From positions 434,001 through 498,000 of the forward strand of contig CAVYZS010000018.1 in assembly GCA_963773085.1 (NCBI GenBank): a stretch of DNA of 64,000 bases, given 5' to 3'. The position numbers were made by a program, and so were the translations under genes. This document shows, piece after piece, positions 53,487 through 63,124 of the stretch (position 1 is its first letter; every line of letters begins with the position of its first letter). Source of the stretch: JAENVT01 sp963773085. GTDB taxonomy: Bacteria > Actinomycetota > Acidimicrobiia > Acidimicrobiales > Ilumatobacteraceae. Under the pieces are notes generated by a model, which saw nothing but the letters and a program-made list of their open reading frames with translations, was not told where the DNA came from and made no database searches.

Positions 53487-53492
53487 TACTGT
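53487..53492 (+). promoter_or_regulatory. -10 element TACTGT, leaderless promoter
   Basis: Six bases before ATG 53499. Confidence 0.45.
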
Positions 53493-53498
53493 GCCGAC

Positions 53499-55287
53499 AT
53501 GCGGATACGGGTCATCTCAATCGTCATGGCCGTCGATCAGCAGTGGTGTGATGGTCGCCCCGCAACACGTCTCGGCGGCGCCGCCCGACTTCGTGACGGT
53601 GCTTCGTGACGCACCCGGGCCCCGAGGGGCGATCGCCGTGCTCGGCGACTCGGTCATGCTCGGCTCGGCGTACGAGCCACCGCTTGCACCCGGGTGGGGG
53701 CCCTCGCTCGCCCAGATGCTGGCCGATCGGGGGTGGGGACCGGTGAAGATGGCGGCGGGTGTCGGCTTCCAGGCAGGCAAGATGGTCGCCAACAACCCGG
53801 GGGCCAACATGTCGCTGTGGCTCACCACCATGCGTTCACAGGGCTTCGATCCCCCGGTCATCGTCGGCCAGCATGGGGCCCAACGACATCTTGGCCTGCC
53901 GTGGAAACGTCGATTGTGCCGTCGACGACATCCGCGGCTTCATGGACGCCGCCGGCGCCGATCACGAGGTGTGGTGGGCGCTGCAGACCATGGAACGGCC
54001 GGAGATGCAACAAGCCTGGAACCAGGCCCTGCAGATCGTCGCCGCCGAACGGCCGAACCTCACGCTGTGGGACTGGCCGGCGGTCCTCGCCAGTAGCGGG
54101 CATCCAGATGGCAGCCGATCACACGCACCTCCCCGGTGCGTCTCAGTACGTCGCCCGAAGCATCCTGATCGCCGACGACGTGACGACTCGCATGGGGCCG
54201 TCGCGACACGTCGGAACCGAGGTCACCCCACCGATCGGCGCGGCGTCGTACACGTATCTGCCGGCGAACCCAGTGCGCCTGATCGACACCCGAGACACCG
54301 GCGCCCGACTTGCCGCAGGCGACACCCTGACTGTCGATCTGTCGGTGCTCGCCCCGACCGTGGTCGGTGCCGATGCCGCGGCAGTGGCGATCAACGTGAC
54401 CGCCGCCGGGCCCGTCGCTGCCGGATACCTCACGGTGTGGCCGTGCGACACAGGACGACCGCTGGCCTCCAGTGTCAACTTCCTCGCCGGGCAGGCACGC
54501 GGCGCGCAGGCCACCACGTTGCTCGGCACCGGGACGCACGTTGTGCGTGTTCAGCAATGCAGCAACCGACGTCGTCGTCGATCTCCAAGGTGTGTTCGTC
54601 CCAGCCAGTGGCTTGTCGTTCAACCCGATCACACCCGACCGCAAACTCGACACGCGCATCACCGGCCGGGCCTCACAGCACACCGTGCAGGCGCCGCCGG
54701 GTGCCGTCGCCGTCGCCGCGACACTGACGGTCACCGAGGGCAGCAGCGCCGGCTTCCTCGCCGCCTATCCATGCTCAGGAACGATTCCCGTCGTGTCGAA
54801 CGTCAACTGGCAGCAAGGTGAAACCGTTGCCGGCGCAGTTTTCGTTCCCGTGGCTGCCGATGGCACGTTCTGCGTCTTCACCAACACACCGGCCGACGTG
54901 ATCGTCGACATCACCGGAGTGTTCAGCAACTCGGGCGATCTGCGGTTCACACCGGTGACGCCGACGCGGATGGTCGACACCAGAGACGGCACGGGCGGGT
55001 GGCGCGGCCACCAGGGAGTCGGCCAGACCATCCAGATCGGTGCCGCGCCCGATTCGGCGATGGCCGTGACCGGAACGATCACGATGGTCGACCCTGGCCT
55101 TGCCGGCTACCTGACCGGCACGATCTGCGGGCAGCCCGCAGGCGCGACATCGTCGGTCAACGGAGCGCGTTCATCGGTGATGGCCAACTCGCTGACCGTC
55201 GGGTTGTCTCCGGGAGGAGACCTGTGCATCACGTCGTTGGTCGCGTCGCACACACTGTTCGACACGACGGGATGGTGGGCCCCGTGA
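53499..55287 (+). CDS. secreted SGNH-hydrolase-like protein with three DTR/VNF repeats, frameshifted
   Basis: About 595 aa. Signal peptide MRIRVISIVMAV...QHVSA. An SGNH-like catalytic region follows: AVLGDSVMLGSA (Ser), GPNDI (block III), and DHTHLPGASQYVA (Asp-His). Then three repeats of about 115 residues, each with DTRD/DTRI, a T-V/G-G-L core, PC, SNVNW or SVN, and CVFTNTPADVIVDITGVF. Indels near 53535, 53868, 54100 and 54545 break the frame. It overlaps the next gene as GTGA. Probably surface-associated. Confidence 0.78.
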
Positions 55288-56969
55288 GACGGCCTGCAGC
55301 GGTTCTGCTGGGATCGGCCGTCGTGATGCTGGCGACATCCGTCGCCGTGATGTCGCCGATCGGCGCGACGGTGCCGGCTCATGCTGCCGGGCCCGCGCAG
55401 CGCGTGTACATGGTCACCGACTCGGTCGGCCTCGGCGCCAAGAACGCCGTGCCGGCAGCATTCCCTGCCGACTGGCAGGTCACCGTCGACGGCACACCGG
55501 CGTTGTTCGTCGAGCAGTTGGAGAGCAAGCACGTCCGCGCCCAGATGGCCGCCAACCCTGGCGTGTTCGGCGACTATGCCGTTGTCGCCGGCGGGTACAA
55601 CTACCCGTACTGGGATCCGGATCGATTCGACCGATCGATCGACGGCATCATCCGCGCCTTCGAGGAGGCCGGTGTCAAATACGTGTTCTGGGTCACCCTA
55701 CGAGAGATCAAGCCGGAGTTCATCACCACCGGGGCGTGGAACCAGGTTCAGCCGTACTACTGGTACTTCCCCACCGTCAACGCCCATCTTCGTGCCGCCG
55801 TTGCCCGTCATCCGAACCTGTCGCTGATCGACTGGGCGGCCATCGCCGACCGGCCCGGGCTGACCTACGACGCCATTCACCTCAACACGGTCGGCGCAGC
55901 GGAGTACTCGGCGAACATCGCCAGGGTGGTCATGTCGGCAGCCTCGAGGCTGGCGGCCGGGTCGACGACCACCGTCAAGGTGGCAGGCGTCGGCGGCGTG
56001 CCGGCCGACGCCACGGCCGTGTCGCTGAACCTGACCGTGACCAACCCGAGAGCCCCGGGTTTCCTCACCACCTATCCGTGTGACGAATCGCGCCCGGTGG
56101 CCAGCAACGTCAACTTCACCAGTGACAACACCGTGGCCGGAGCCGCGATCGTTCCTGTGGCCGCCGACGGAACCATCTGCGTGTTCACCAGCGCGGCAAC
56201 GAACCTGATCGTCGACGTGATGGGCTCGTTCTCGGGAACCGGTTCCTACATCCGCGCCGGCCCGACGCGGCTGACCGACACGAGGGACCTCGGTGATGCG
56301 GGTCTGATCGCCCACAACCCGCTGCGGGTCCAACTCCCGACCGCCCTCGCCGGCGCCGCGGCCGTGCTCAACGTGACAGCGGTCGGCGGCCAACGGGCCG
56401 GGTTCGTCACGGTCTTCCGATGCGGGGACCCTGTCCCGGGCACGTCGAACGTCAATTTCCCGGCGTCGGGCATCGTGCCGAACCTGGTCATCGCCCAGGC
56501 GGACTCCACGGGTGGTGTCTGCCTGTATGCCAATCAGCCCGCCCATCTGATCGTCGATCTGTTCGGCGGGCTGGCGGCGACAGCGGTCAGCTTGCACGCG
56601 CCCGTGCGGGCGATCGATACGCGCGACAGCGGTGGCCGGCCGGGGGCGCGCTCAGTGATCACGGCGAGCACCAGCGAGCCGCCAGGCACGACCGGCGTCG
56701 TCGTCAACATCACGACGACGCAACCCGACAACTCCGGGTTCCTCACGGCGTTTCCGTGCGATGCCCCGATGCCGCCGACCTCGAACCTCAACGTCGTGCC
56801 GCAGCAGACCGCCGCCAACTTCGCCACGGTTCACCCCGACGCGTCGGGACGAGTCTGCGTATTCACCCAACCAAGCGCCCAGGTGATCGTCGATGTGATG
56901 GGCACGATCGGTCCCGCGTTCGCCGGCCTGGCGATGCCGTCGCGGGCCTTCGACAGCCGCAGTGCGTAG
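55284..56969 (+). CDS. secreted SGNH-like protein with three DTR/VNF repeats
   Basis: 561 aa, intact. GTG start, signal peptide ending VPAHA. The SGNH-like region has VTDSVGLGAK (TDS instead of GDS), GGYNYPYWD, FWVTLREIKP and DAIHLNTVGA (Asp-His). The Gly of GDS is replaced by Thr, but the nucleophile Ser and the DxxH dyad remain. Three repeats follow (VVGRR-like VPADATAVSLNLTVTNPRAPGFLTTYPC with SNVNF, then two more with DTRD). Coupled to the preceding paralogue, so the pair arose by duplication or acts together. Confidence 0.8.
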   Translation: MRRPAAVLLGSAVVMLATSVAVMSPIGATVPAHAAGPAQRVYMVTDSVGLGAKNAVPAAFPADWQVTVDGTPALFVEQLESKHVRAQMAANPGVFGDYAVVAGGYNYPYWDPDRFDRSIDGIIRAFEEAGVKYVFWVTLREIKPEFITTGAWNQVQPYYWYFPTVNAHLRAAVARHPNLSLIDWAAIADRPGLTYDAIHLNTVGAAEYSANIARVVMSAASRLAAGSTTTVKVAGVGGVPADATAVSLNLTVTNPRAPGFLTTYPCDESRPVASNVNFTSDNTVAGAAIVPVAADGTICVFTSAATNLIVDVMGSFSGTGSYIRAGPTRLTDTRDLGDAGLIAHNPLRVQLPTALAGAAAVLNVTAVGGQRAGFVTVFRCGDPVPGTSNVNFPASGIVPNLVIAQADSTGGVCLYANQPAHLIVDLFGGLAATAVSLHAPVRAIDTRDSGGRPGARSVITASTSEPPGTTGVVVNITTTQPDNSGFLTAFPCDAPMPPTSNLNVVPQQTAANFATVHPDASGRVCVFTQPSAQVIVDVMGTIGPAFAGLAMPSRAFDSRSA

Positions 56970-57032
56970 CGCCCGACCGATTCGCGAGGCGTCGCGCACA
57001 TTACCCAGCGGTAGGCCTGCTTGACTAAGGCC

Positions 57033-59759
57033 ATGATCTTCGACGGCTTCGTCAACCAGCTTCCCGATTCCGACCCGGGCGAGACGCAGGAATGGCTCGA
57101 CTCGCTCGATGCGGTGGTCGACGTGCACGGCAAGACCAGGGCACGCTTCCTCCTCTCCAAGTTGCTCGACCGGGCCAGGGCCAGTCAGGTCAGCTTCCCC
57201 GCCACGGTCAGCACCCCGTACGTCAACACCATCCCGCGCGAGCAGGAGCCATGGTTCCCCGGCGACGACTACATCGAACGGCGGATCCGGGCGTTCGTGC
57301 GTTGGAACGCGGCGACGATGGTGGTCCGGGCCAACAAGCACGCCGACGGGATCGGCGGGCACCTGTCGACGTTCGCCAGCTCGGCCAGCCTCTACGAGAT
57401 CGGTTTCAACCACTTCTTCCGCGGCAAGGACGACGGCACCCCTGGCGACCACATCTACATCCAGGGTCACGCCGCGCCGGGCATGTACGCCAGGGCGTTC
57501 ATGGAGGGCCGGCTGACCGAGGAGGACCTCGACCACTTCCGCCGCGAGATCGGCCGCGACGGTCGCGGGTTGTCGAGCTATCCACACCCCCGGCTCATGC
57601 CCGACTTCTGGGAGTTCCCCACGGTCAGTATGGGCCTCGGGCCGCTCAGTGCCCTCTACCAGGCCCGATTCAACCGATATCTCCAGAACCGGGAGCTCGA
57701 CGACACCAGCCAGAGCCGGGTATGGGCATTCCTCGGCGACGGCGAATGCGACGAACCGGAGTCGTTGGGGGCGCTGTCGCTGGCCAGCCGCGAGAAGCTC
57801 GACAACCTGATCTTCGTCGTCAACTGCAACCTGCAGCGCCTCGACGGGCCGGTTCGCGGCAACGGCAAGGTCATCCAGGAACTCGAGGCCGTGTTCCGCG
57901 GCTCGGGCTGGAACGTGATCAAGGTCATCCACGGTTCGAAGTGGGACGAACTGCTGGCCAACGATCACGACGGCGTGCTGCTCAACCAGCTCAACAACAC
58001 CGTCGACGGGCAGTTCCAGCGCTACAGCGTCGAGAACGGCGCATACATCCGCGACGACTTCTTCGGGCCCGACCCGCGCCTGCGTCAGATGGTTGCCCAC
58101 CTCAGCGATCAGGACCTCGTTCACCTGCCCCGTGGCGGTCACGACTACCACAAGCTGTACGCCGCGTACAAGGCCGCCACCGAGAACCTCGGCAGCGGCG
58201 CGCCGACGGCCATCCTGTGCAAGACGATCAAGGGGTGGACCCTCGGCCCCGACATCGAGGGGCGCAACGCCACCCACCAGATCAAGAAGATGACGCGGGA
58301 TCAGTTGCTGGCCCTGCGCGACCGCTTGCACATGCACGACGAAATCCCCGATTCGGCCTTCGACGGCGACCTGCCGCCGTACTTCCGCCCCGCCGAGGAC
58401 TCGATCGAGTACCAGTACATGATGGAGCGCCGCAAGGCACTCGGTGGCTCGATCCCCAAGCGCGTCGTGCGTGCTCGCCGGCCGCTGGAGCTCCCCGACG
58501 TCGGCGCCTTCGAGGAGCTGCTCACCGGCTCGGGCACGCAGGCAGTCAGCACCACGATGGGGTTCACCCGTCTGCTGCGCGGCCTGGCCCGCGACGACAA
58601 GTTCGGTCATCGCGTCGTACCGATCATCCCCGACGAAGCCCGCACGTTCGGCATGGATGCGTTGTTCCGTGAGTTGAGGATCTACGCCTCGCAGGGCCAG
58701 AAGTACGAGCCCGTCGACCACGAGATGCTGCTGAGCTACGCCGAGGCGGCCAACGGCCAGATCCTGGAGGAGGGCATCACCGAGGCGGGGGCGACGGCCA
58801 GCTTCATCGCTGCCGGCACGTCTTACGCGACGCGCGGTGTGCCGATGGTCCCGTTCTACACGTTCTATTCGATGTTCGGTTTCCAGCGTGTGGGTGACCT
58901 CATCTGGCAAGCCGCCGACGCGCGCACCCGCGGCTTCCTGCTCGGCGCCACAGCTGGACGAACGACGCTGATGGGCGAGGGTCTCCAACACCAGGACGGT
59001 CATTCACTGGTGCATGCCTCGACGGTGCCCCCGTGCCAGGCGTACGACCCGGCCTTCGCCTTCGAGGTGGCGTCGATCGTGCAGGAGGGCCTGAAGCGGA
59101 TGTACGGCGGTGGAAGCGAAGACCCCGACGTCTTCTACTACATCACCCTCTACAACGAGAACTACCCGATGCCGGCGATGCCCGACGGTGACCCGGCCGA
59201 GGCACGAGCCGCGATCATGCGCGGTCTGTACCGTTGGTCGGCTGCACCGGAGGGCCCGTCGCGACAGGCCACGCTGCTGTTCTCCGGTTCGGCGCACGGG
59301 GCTGCTCGCGAGGCAGCGGTCGAACTCGCCGAACACTTCGACGTCGGTGTCGAATTGTGGTCGGCGACGTCGTACAAGCGGTTGCGCGAGAACGCCCTCG
59401 AGGTCGAGCGGTGGAACCGGCTGCACCCCAGTCAGGAGCCGCGTCAGGCCGACGTCGCTCACCTGCTCGCGGACGCGCCCGGGCCGATCATCGCGGTCAC
59501 CGACTTCATGAAGATCGTCCCCGAGCAGGTCGCCCGATTCCTGCCCGGCCGCACCTTCGTGCCACTCGGTACCGATGGCATGGGGCGTTCCGACACCCGC
59601 GAGTCGCTGCGCCGGTTCTTCGAGATCGATCTCGGCCACGTCGTCGTCGGCGTGCTCTCGGCGCTGCATTCCACGGGCGAGGTCGATGCCGAACAGGTCG
59701 AGGCGGCCATCCGCCGTTACGACATCGACCCCGACGCAATCGACCCGTACATCGTCTGA
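57033..59759 (+). CDS. aceE: pyruvate dehydrogenase E1 component, homodimeric AceE type
   Basis: 908 aa from ATG 57033 (a TTG at 57021 is in frame). TPYVNTIP, HLSTFASSASLYEIGFNHFF, the ThDP motif GDGECDEPESLG ... NLIFVVNCNLQRLDGPVRGNGK, and the central EEGITEAGATASFIAAGTSYA are AceE landmarks; RESLRRFFEIDLGHVVVGVL is near the end. It decarboxylates pyruvate and passes the acetyl to lipoyl-E2. E2 and E3 are at 31.6-34.4 kb. Intact with no frameshifts, in contrast to the 48.6-54.6 kb region. Confidence 0.95.
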   Translation: MIFDGFVNQLPDSDPGETQEWLDSLDAVVDVHGKTRARFLLSKLLDRARASQVSFPATVSTPYVNTIPREQEPWFPGDDYIERRIRAFVRWNAATMVVRANKHADGIGGHLSTFASSASLYEIGFNHFFRGKDDGTPGDHIYIQGHAAPGMYARAFMEGRLTEEDLDHFRREIGRDGRGLSSYPHPRLMPDFWEFPTVSMGLGPLSALYQARFNRYLQNRELDDTSQSRVWAFLGDGECDEPESLGALSLASREKLDNLIFVVNCNLQRLDGPVRGNGKVIQELEAVFRGSGWNVIKVIHGSKWDELLANDHDGVLLNQLNNTVDGQFQRYSVENGAYIRDDFFGPDPRLRQMVAHLSDQDLVHLPRGGHDYHKLYAAYKAATENLGSGAPTAILCKTIKGWTLGPDIEGRNATHQIKKMTRDQLLALRDRLHMHDEIPDSAFDGDLPPYFRPAEDSIEYQYMMERRKALGGSIPKRVVRARRPLELPDVGAFEELLTGSGTQAVSTTMGFTRLLRGLARDDKFGHRVVPIIPDEARTFGMDALFRELRIYASQGQKYEPVDHEMLLSYAEAANGQILEEGITEAGATASFIAAGTSYATRGVPMVPFYTFYSMFGFQRVGDLIWQAADARTRGFLLGATAGRTTLMGEGLQHQDGHSLVHASTVPPCQAYDPAFAFEVASIVQEGLKRMYGGGSEDPDVFYYITLYNENYPMPAMPDGDPAEARAAIMRGLYRWSAAPEGPSRQATLLFSGSAHGAAREAAVELAEHFDVGVELWSATSYKRLRENALEVERWNRLHPSQEPRQADVAHLLADAPGPIIAVTDFMKIVPEQVARFLPGRTFVPLGTDGMGRSDTRESLRRFFEIDLGHVVVGVLSALHSTGEVDAEQVEAAIRRYDIDPDAIDPYIV

Positions 59760-59781
59760 GCGGGCGCAGTCTTGTTGTAGG

Positions 59782-61807
59782 TCAGCTCCACCAACCGTTG
59801 ACGTCGATGATCACCTGGGCGGAGGTCGACGAGTAGACGCAGATCGCACCCGACGAGGAAAGCGGTAGTTCGGCCGCGTTGGCAATCGCTGCGCCGGGCT
59901 CGTAGTTGACGTTCGACGCGGTCGGGATCGCGCCACATGGCCAGGCCGTGACAAAGCCCCTGTCGATGGCGTCGACGACGGTGATGTTGGCCGAGATCGC
60001 CCGGGCGTTGGCGGGAATCCCGCGCACACCGGCCATCGGGATGACCAACGTCTGGCCAACAGTGAGCCGCTGGCCTGCCTGGTCGGCATGGACTGCGGGG
60101 CGGTTGAGGTCACGCGTGTCGGTGAAGCGGAACGGCGTGCTCGGGGTGAACTTGTTCGCCGAGGCCGTCGATACGAACCCGACGACATCGACGGCGAGAT
60201 CGACATCGACGTTGGTGAACAGGCACACGGTGCCGGCGGCCGAGACCTGGGCCATCACCAGGTTGGGGGTGATCCGTCCGACCGAGGGGTTGAGGCTCGA
60301 TGTCGGCGGCATCTGGCCACACGGATAGGCCGTCACGAACGCGTTCGACGACGGATAGATACCGGTGACGTTCAGGGCGACCGCAGTGGCACTCGAAGGA
60401 ACACCGGCCACGCCGACGACCTGCAACTCGACCGACCGTTCGCCGACCAGTCTGGTCGGTGTGCCGACACCCTCACGGCTGTCCATCAGGCGTTGCGGAG
60501 TGAGCGGCGAGTACCGCCCGTTCGCCGACGACGAGTAGTAGCCGCCGACGTCGATCACCAGATCGGCCGACACGCTGCTGAAGGCGCACAGCCCACCGGA
60601 GCCGTCCAGCGGGATGGTTGCGGTGTTGGCCACCGTCTCGTACAGCGAGTAGTTCAGCGTCGAGACCTGCGGTCGTTCGGCCGAACAGTTCCACAGCGTC
60701 AAGAAGCCCGAGCCGGTCGGTTCCGTCACCGTCGTGTTGGCCAGCACAGCTTTGGCACCCGCTGGCACCCCGCCACGGCCGGTGACCTGGATGCGTGTCA
60801 CCGTCCCGGCACCGAGACGAGGGGTCACCCCGTCGGTCCGGGTGTCGACGAGACGCGCCGGCGGAAGTGGGGCAAAGCCCGTGGCCGACGCTGTTGGTTC
60901 GGCGACCGGGATCGATGCCACACCGAACAACGCCGCCGGGTCGACGGTGAAGCTCCAGCTCACACTCGCGCGCTGCGGTGCCGGCGGTGACGCTGAAGGT
61001 TCCCTGTGGGAGCACCGTGCGCGGCACGATGACGACAGCGTTGTTCCCGGCCAGGATCTGTTGGGCGACGCCGGTGGTGTTGGCCGCCGACAGCACGCAG
61101 ACCTCGATCGGCCCGTTCGGGCCGGTCAACGATGCCGTGGGAGCGGTTGCAGTCTCGGGCATCATGGCGATGATCGGCAGCCCGGCCGAGCCCGACCATC
61201 CACAGAATGTCAACGGGTTCGGCGACTCGACGACGAAGCGGTCGAGGTTGGTCGTGGCGCCGTTCCCCGGGAAGACGATCGGGGCGGCGAGGTGCGGCGC
61301 GGAGCCCAAGCCGCGAATGACGTCGAGGGTCGCTCCGGAGTGCCACGTCGGCGTATCGGCGCGGTCGCACTTGCCGAATCCGGTCGACTGCAGGTTCGGG
61401 CGCAACACGCCGATCGCGTGGAACGGGCCGCTCATCCACAGTTCGATGTGGCTGCGGGCGCTGGTGTTGATCACGCTCGAAACGGCAACGTTTCCGCTGT
61501 TGCCGGCGTCGTCGCCCTCGGGGGTGTAGCCGGGGAGACCGGGCACCTCATCGTGTGAGATGTTGTTGAGAAGCATGTAGCAGGAGTGGGCGGCGGCGCC
61601 GGCCGACATCGCCGGGTCCTCGACGACCGGACCGACACCCGCCATCGCCCGGTAGTAGTTGATCGTTGTCAGCCAATCGGCCGTCTGCTCGATGAACGGA
61701 GGAGTCGGGCCGGCAGCGATCGCGCCCGTCGAGACCAATGTTGCGACGACCAGGCCGGCCGCTCCGCCGAGGAGCCTCGATCTCAGGTTTCTTGCTTGTC
61801 GCTGCAT
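59782..61807 (-). CDS. secreted CAP-domain protein with three DTR/VNF repeats, frameshifted
   Basis: About 675 aa. Signal peptide ends TGAIAAG. The CAP/SCP-like domain has INYYRAMAGVGPVVEDPAMSAGAAAHSCYML and NSGNVAVSS with HIELWMSGPFHAIGVL (His and Glu positions). After an Ig-like region and an indel near 60965, three repeats follow: PARLVDTRTDGV, QRLMDSREGVG and FRFTDTRDLN blocks, each ending IDVxGxxS. These repeats match those in the two SGNH proteins on the other side of aceE. Confidence 0.8.
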
Positions 61808-62044
61808 CTGCTTTGGCTTTCCCCGGCCCGCGGCTCATACCACTCACCAGACTCGTCTCGTCACTGTGAGTATCGAGAGCAGCGGGTCCTGACTTGAGGG
61901 ACCTAGGACCGCAACCGGCACGGAGCGTCGGACAACTGAGGAACTCTTGAGAGAGTCATCACACAGAGTGTTAACTCAATCACTCCCAGGGAAAGGGCGC
62001 GACGGGCTCGTCAGCCGCCGCGAGAGCGCGGTCAGCTGCCGCGG

Positions 62045-62902
62045 TCAGCTGCCGCGGGTATTGCGGCGGGCGACCAGCGCTCGGGGAGCCAGCGTCAAGC
62101 CGGCCGCCAGGGCCCGGGCATGGACCAAGCGCGGTGCCCACCGGAGCCGGCGGATCGACAGCCACATCGCCCGTCCGACCATGGCGAGATCGCCGTATCG
62201 GAAGGCGAACCGCAGTCGGTTGCGCTCCTGGTAGTACCGCGCCCGATCACCGAGTTGCGCCGTCGAGGCGCTGACCTGATGCCACACCACGCTCGCCGGC
62301 ACGCATCGATAGGTCCACCCGAGATCAGCGCCGCGGCGGGCCAGGTCGACATCCTCGTAGTACAAGAAGTACGACTCGTCGAAGCCGTGGGTGGCGTCGA
62401 GGAATGACGAGCGGAAAAGCACCGCCCCACCGGTGAACGACTCGATCGCCCGTTCCTGTGCGAAGCGCGGTCCGTCGGCATCTCCGTACCCCACGTCGGT
62501 GCCGGCGGCATCACGGCCGACGGCAACACCGACGCTGTTGACCCGAGCCGGCCGAGAGCCGGCAATCAGCAACTTGGGCTGCGCAGCGCCGACCGTCGGC
62601 TCGGCGTCCAGCGCGGCCACCAACGGCCCGAGCCAGCCCGGCTCGACCTCGACGTCGTCGTTGAGCAAGGCGACGTGAGTCGCTCCGAGCTCGAGCGCCC
62701 TCCGAAAGCCGGCGTTGGCTCCCCCGCCGAAGCCGAGGTTGCGCTGCGGCCGGATGAGTTCGACCGAGGACTCGACCATGGCGCGACCGCCGTTGTCGAC
62801 GACGATGACGCGATCGGCGTCGCCGGTGGCGAGCACCGAGGCGACACAGGCATCGAGCATCGCCGACGGTGCCGAGAACGTGACGATGACAACGACGACC
62901 AC
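62045..62902 (-). CDS. glycosyltransferase family 2 (rhamnosyltransferase-like)
   Basis: 285 aa. VVIVTFSAPSAMLDACVASVL, LNDDVEVEPGWLGPLV (DxD region), FTGGAVLFRSSFLD, and EDVDLARRGADLGW (the ED acidic pair typical of this branch). Transfers a sugar, often rhamnose, to a cell-wall glycan. GTG start. The stretch upstream holds the C1/C2 palindromes. Confidence 0.85.
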   Translation of the reverse strand: MVVVVIVTFSAPSAMLDACVASVLATGDADRVIVVDNGGRAMVESSVELIRPQRNLGFGGGANAGFRRALELGATHVALLNDDVEVEPGWLGPLVAALDAEPTVGAAQPKLLIAGSRPARVNSVGVAVGRDAAGTDVGYGDADGPRFAQERAIESFTGGAVLFRSSFLDATHGFDESYFLYYEDVDLARRGADLGWTYRCVPASVVWHQVSASTAQLGDRARYYQERNRLRFAFRYGDLAMVGRAMWLSIRRLRWAPRLVHARALAAGLTLAPRALVARRNTRGS

Positions 62903-62972
62903 CCGGCCATCAGATCACACCACGCCCCACCCTCCGCCCCCCACCCGACCCCCCACCCCCGCGGCAGCCCCG

Positions 62973-63015
62973 GCGATGAGAGATGAGCCGCTGGGCGCCG
63001 CACATTTCTCATCGC
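62973..63015. repeat. 43-bp palindromic repeat, copy C1
   Basis: Arms 62973-62990 and 62998-63015, loop 7. The left arm is identical to the left arm of A1. Confidence 0.8.
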
Positions 63016-63034
63016 GCCCAGGTCGGTGGCGGAC

Positions 63035-63077
63035 GCGATGAGAGCTGGGCCGGTTGGGACGGCTCATCTCTCATCGC
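63035..63077. repeat. 43-bp palindromic repeat, copy C2
   Basis: Arms 63035-63052 and 63060-63077, loop 7. It starts 62 bases after C1, the same spacing as A1 to A2. The right arm is identical to that of A2. Confidence 0.8.
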
Positions 63078-63111
63078 GGGCGGGGCGTCGACAATCGCTG
63101 GATCGCTTCAC

Positions 63112-63117
63112 TAGCGT
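63112..63117 (+). promoter_or_regulatory. -10 element TAGCGT, leaderless promoter
   Basis: Seven bases before ATG 63125; it decides this start over an in-frame ATG inside the C2 palindrome. Confidence 0.5.
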
Positions 63118-63124
63118 TCAACTC

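Noticed and set aside
56652..59003. Minus-strand ORF of 783 codons opposite aceE and the SGNH protein
   Set aside because: It is antisense to intact aceE, has biased composition (Val/Glu/Arg/Leu runs) and no recognisable domain.
61894..61914. DosR-like box TTGAGGGACCTAGGACCGCAA upstream of the CAP-domain gene
   Set aside because: Only part of the DosR consensus fits, the length is off by one base, and no DosR regulon gene is evident nearby.
25827..63077. N-terminal extensions beginning inside the palindromes (peptide ending AHLSS)
   Set aside because: Identical peptide starts in front of unrelated proteins arise from the repeat itself; real starts lie downstream and have a -10.
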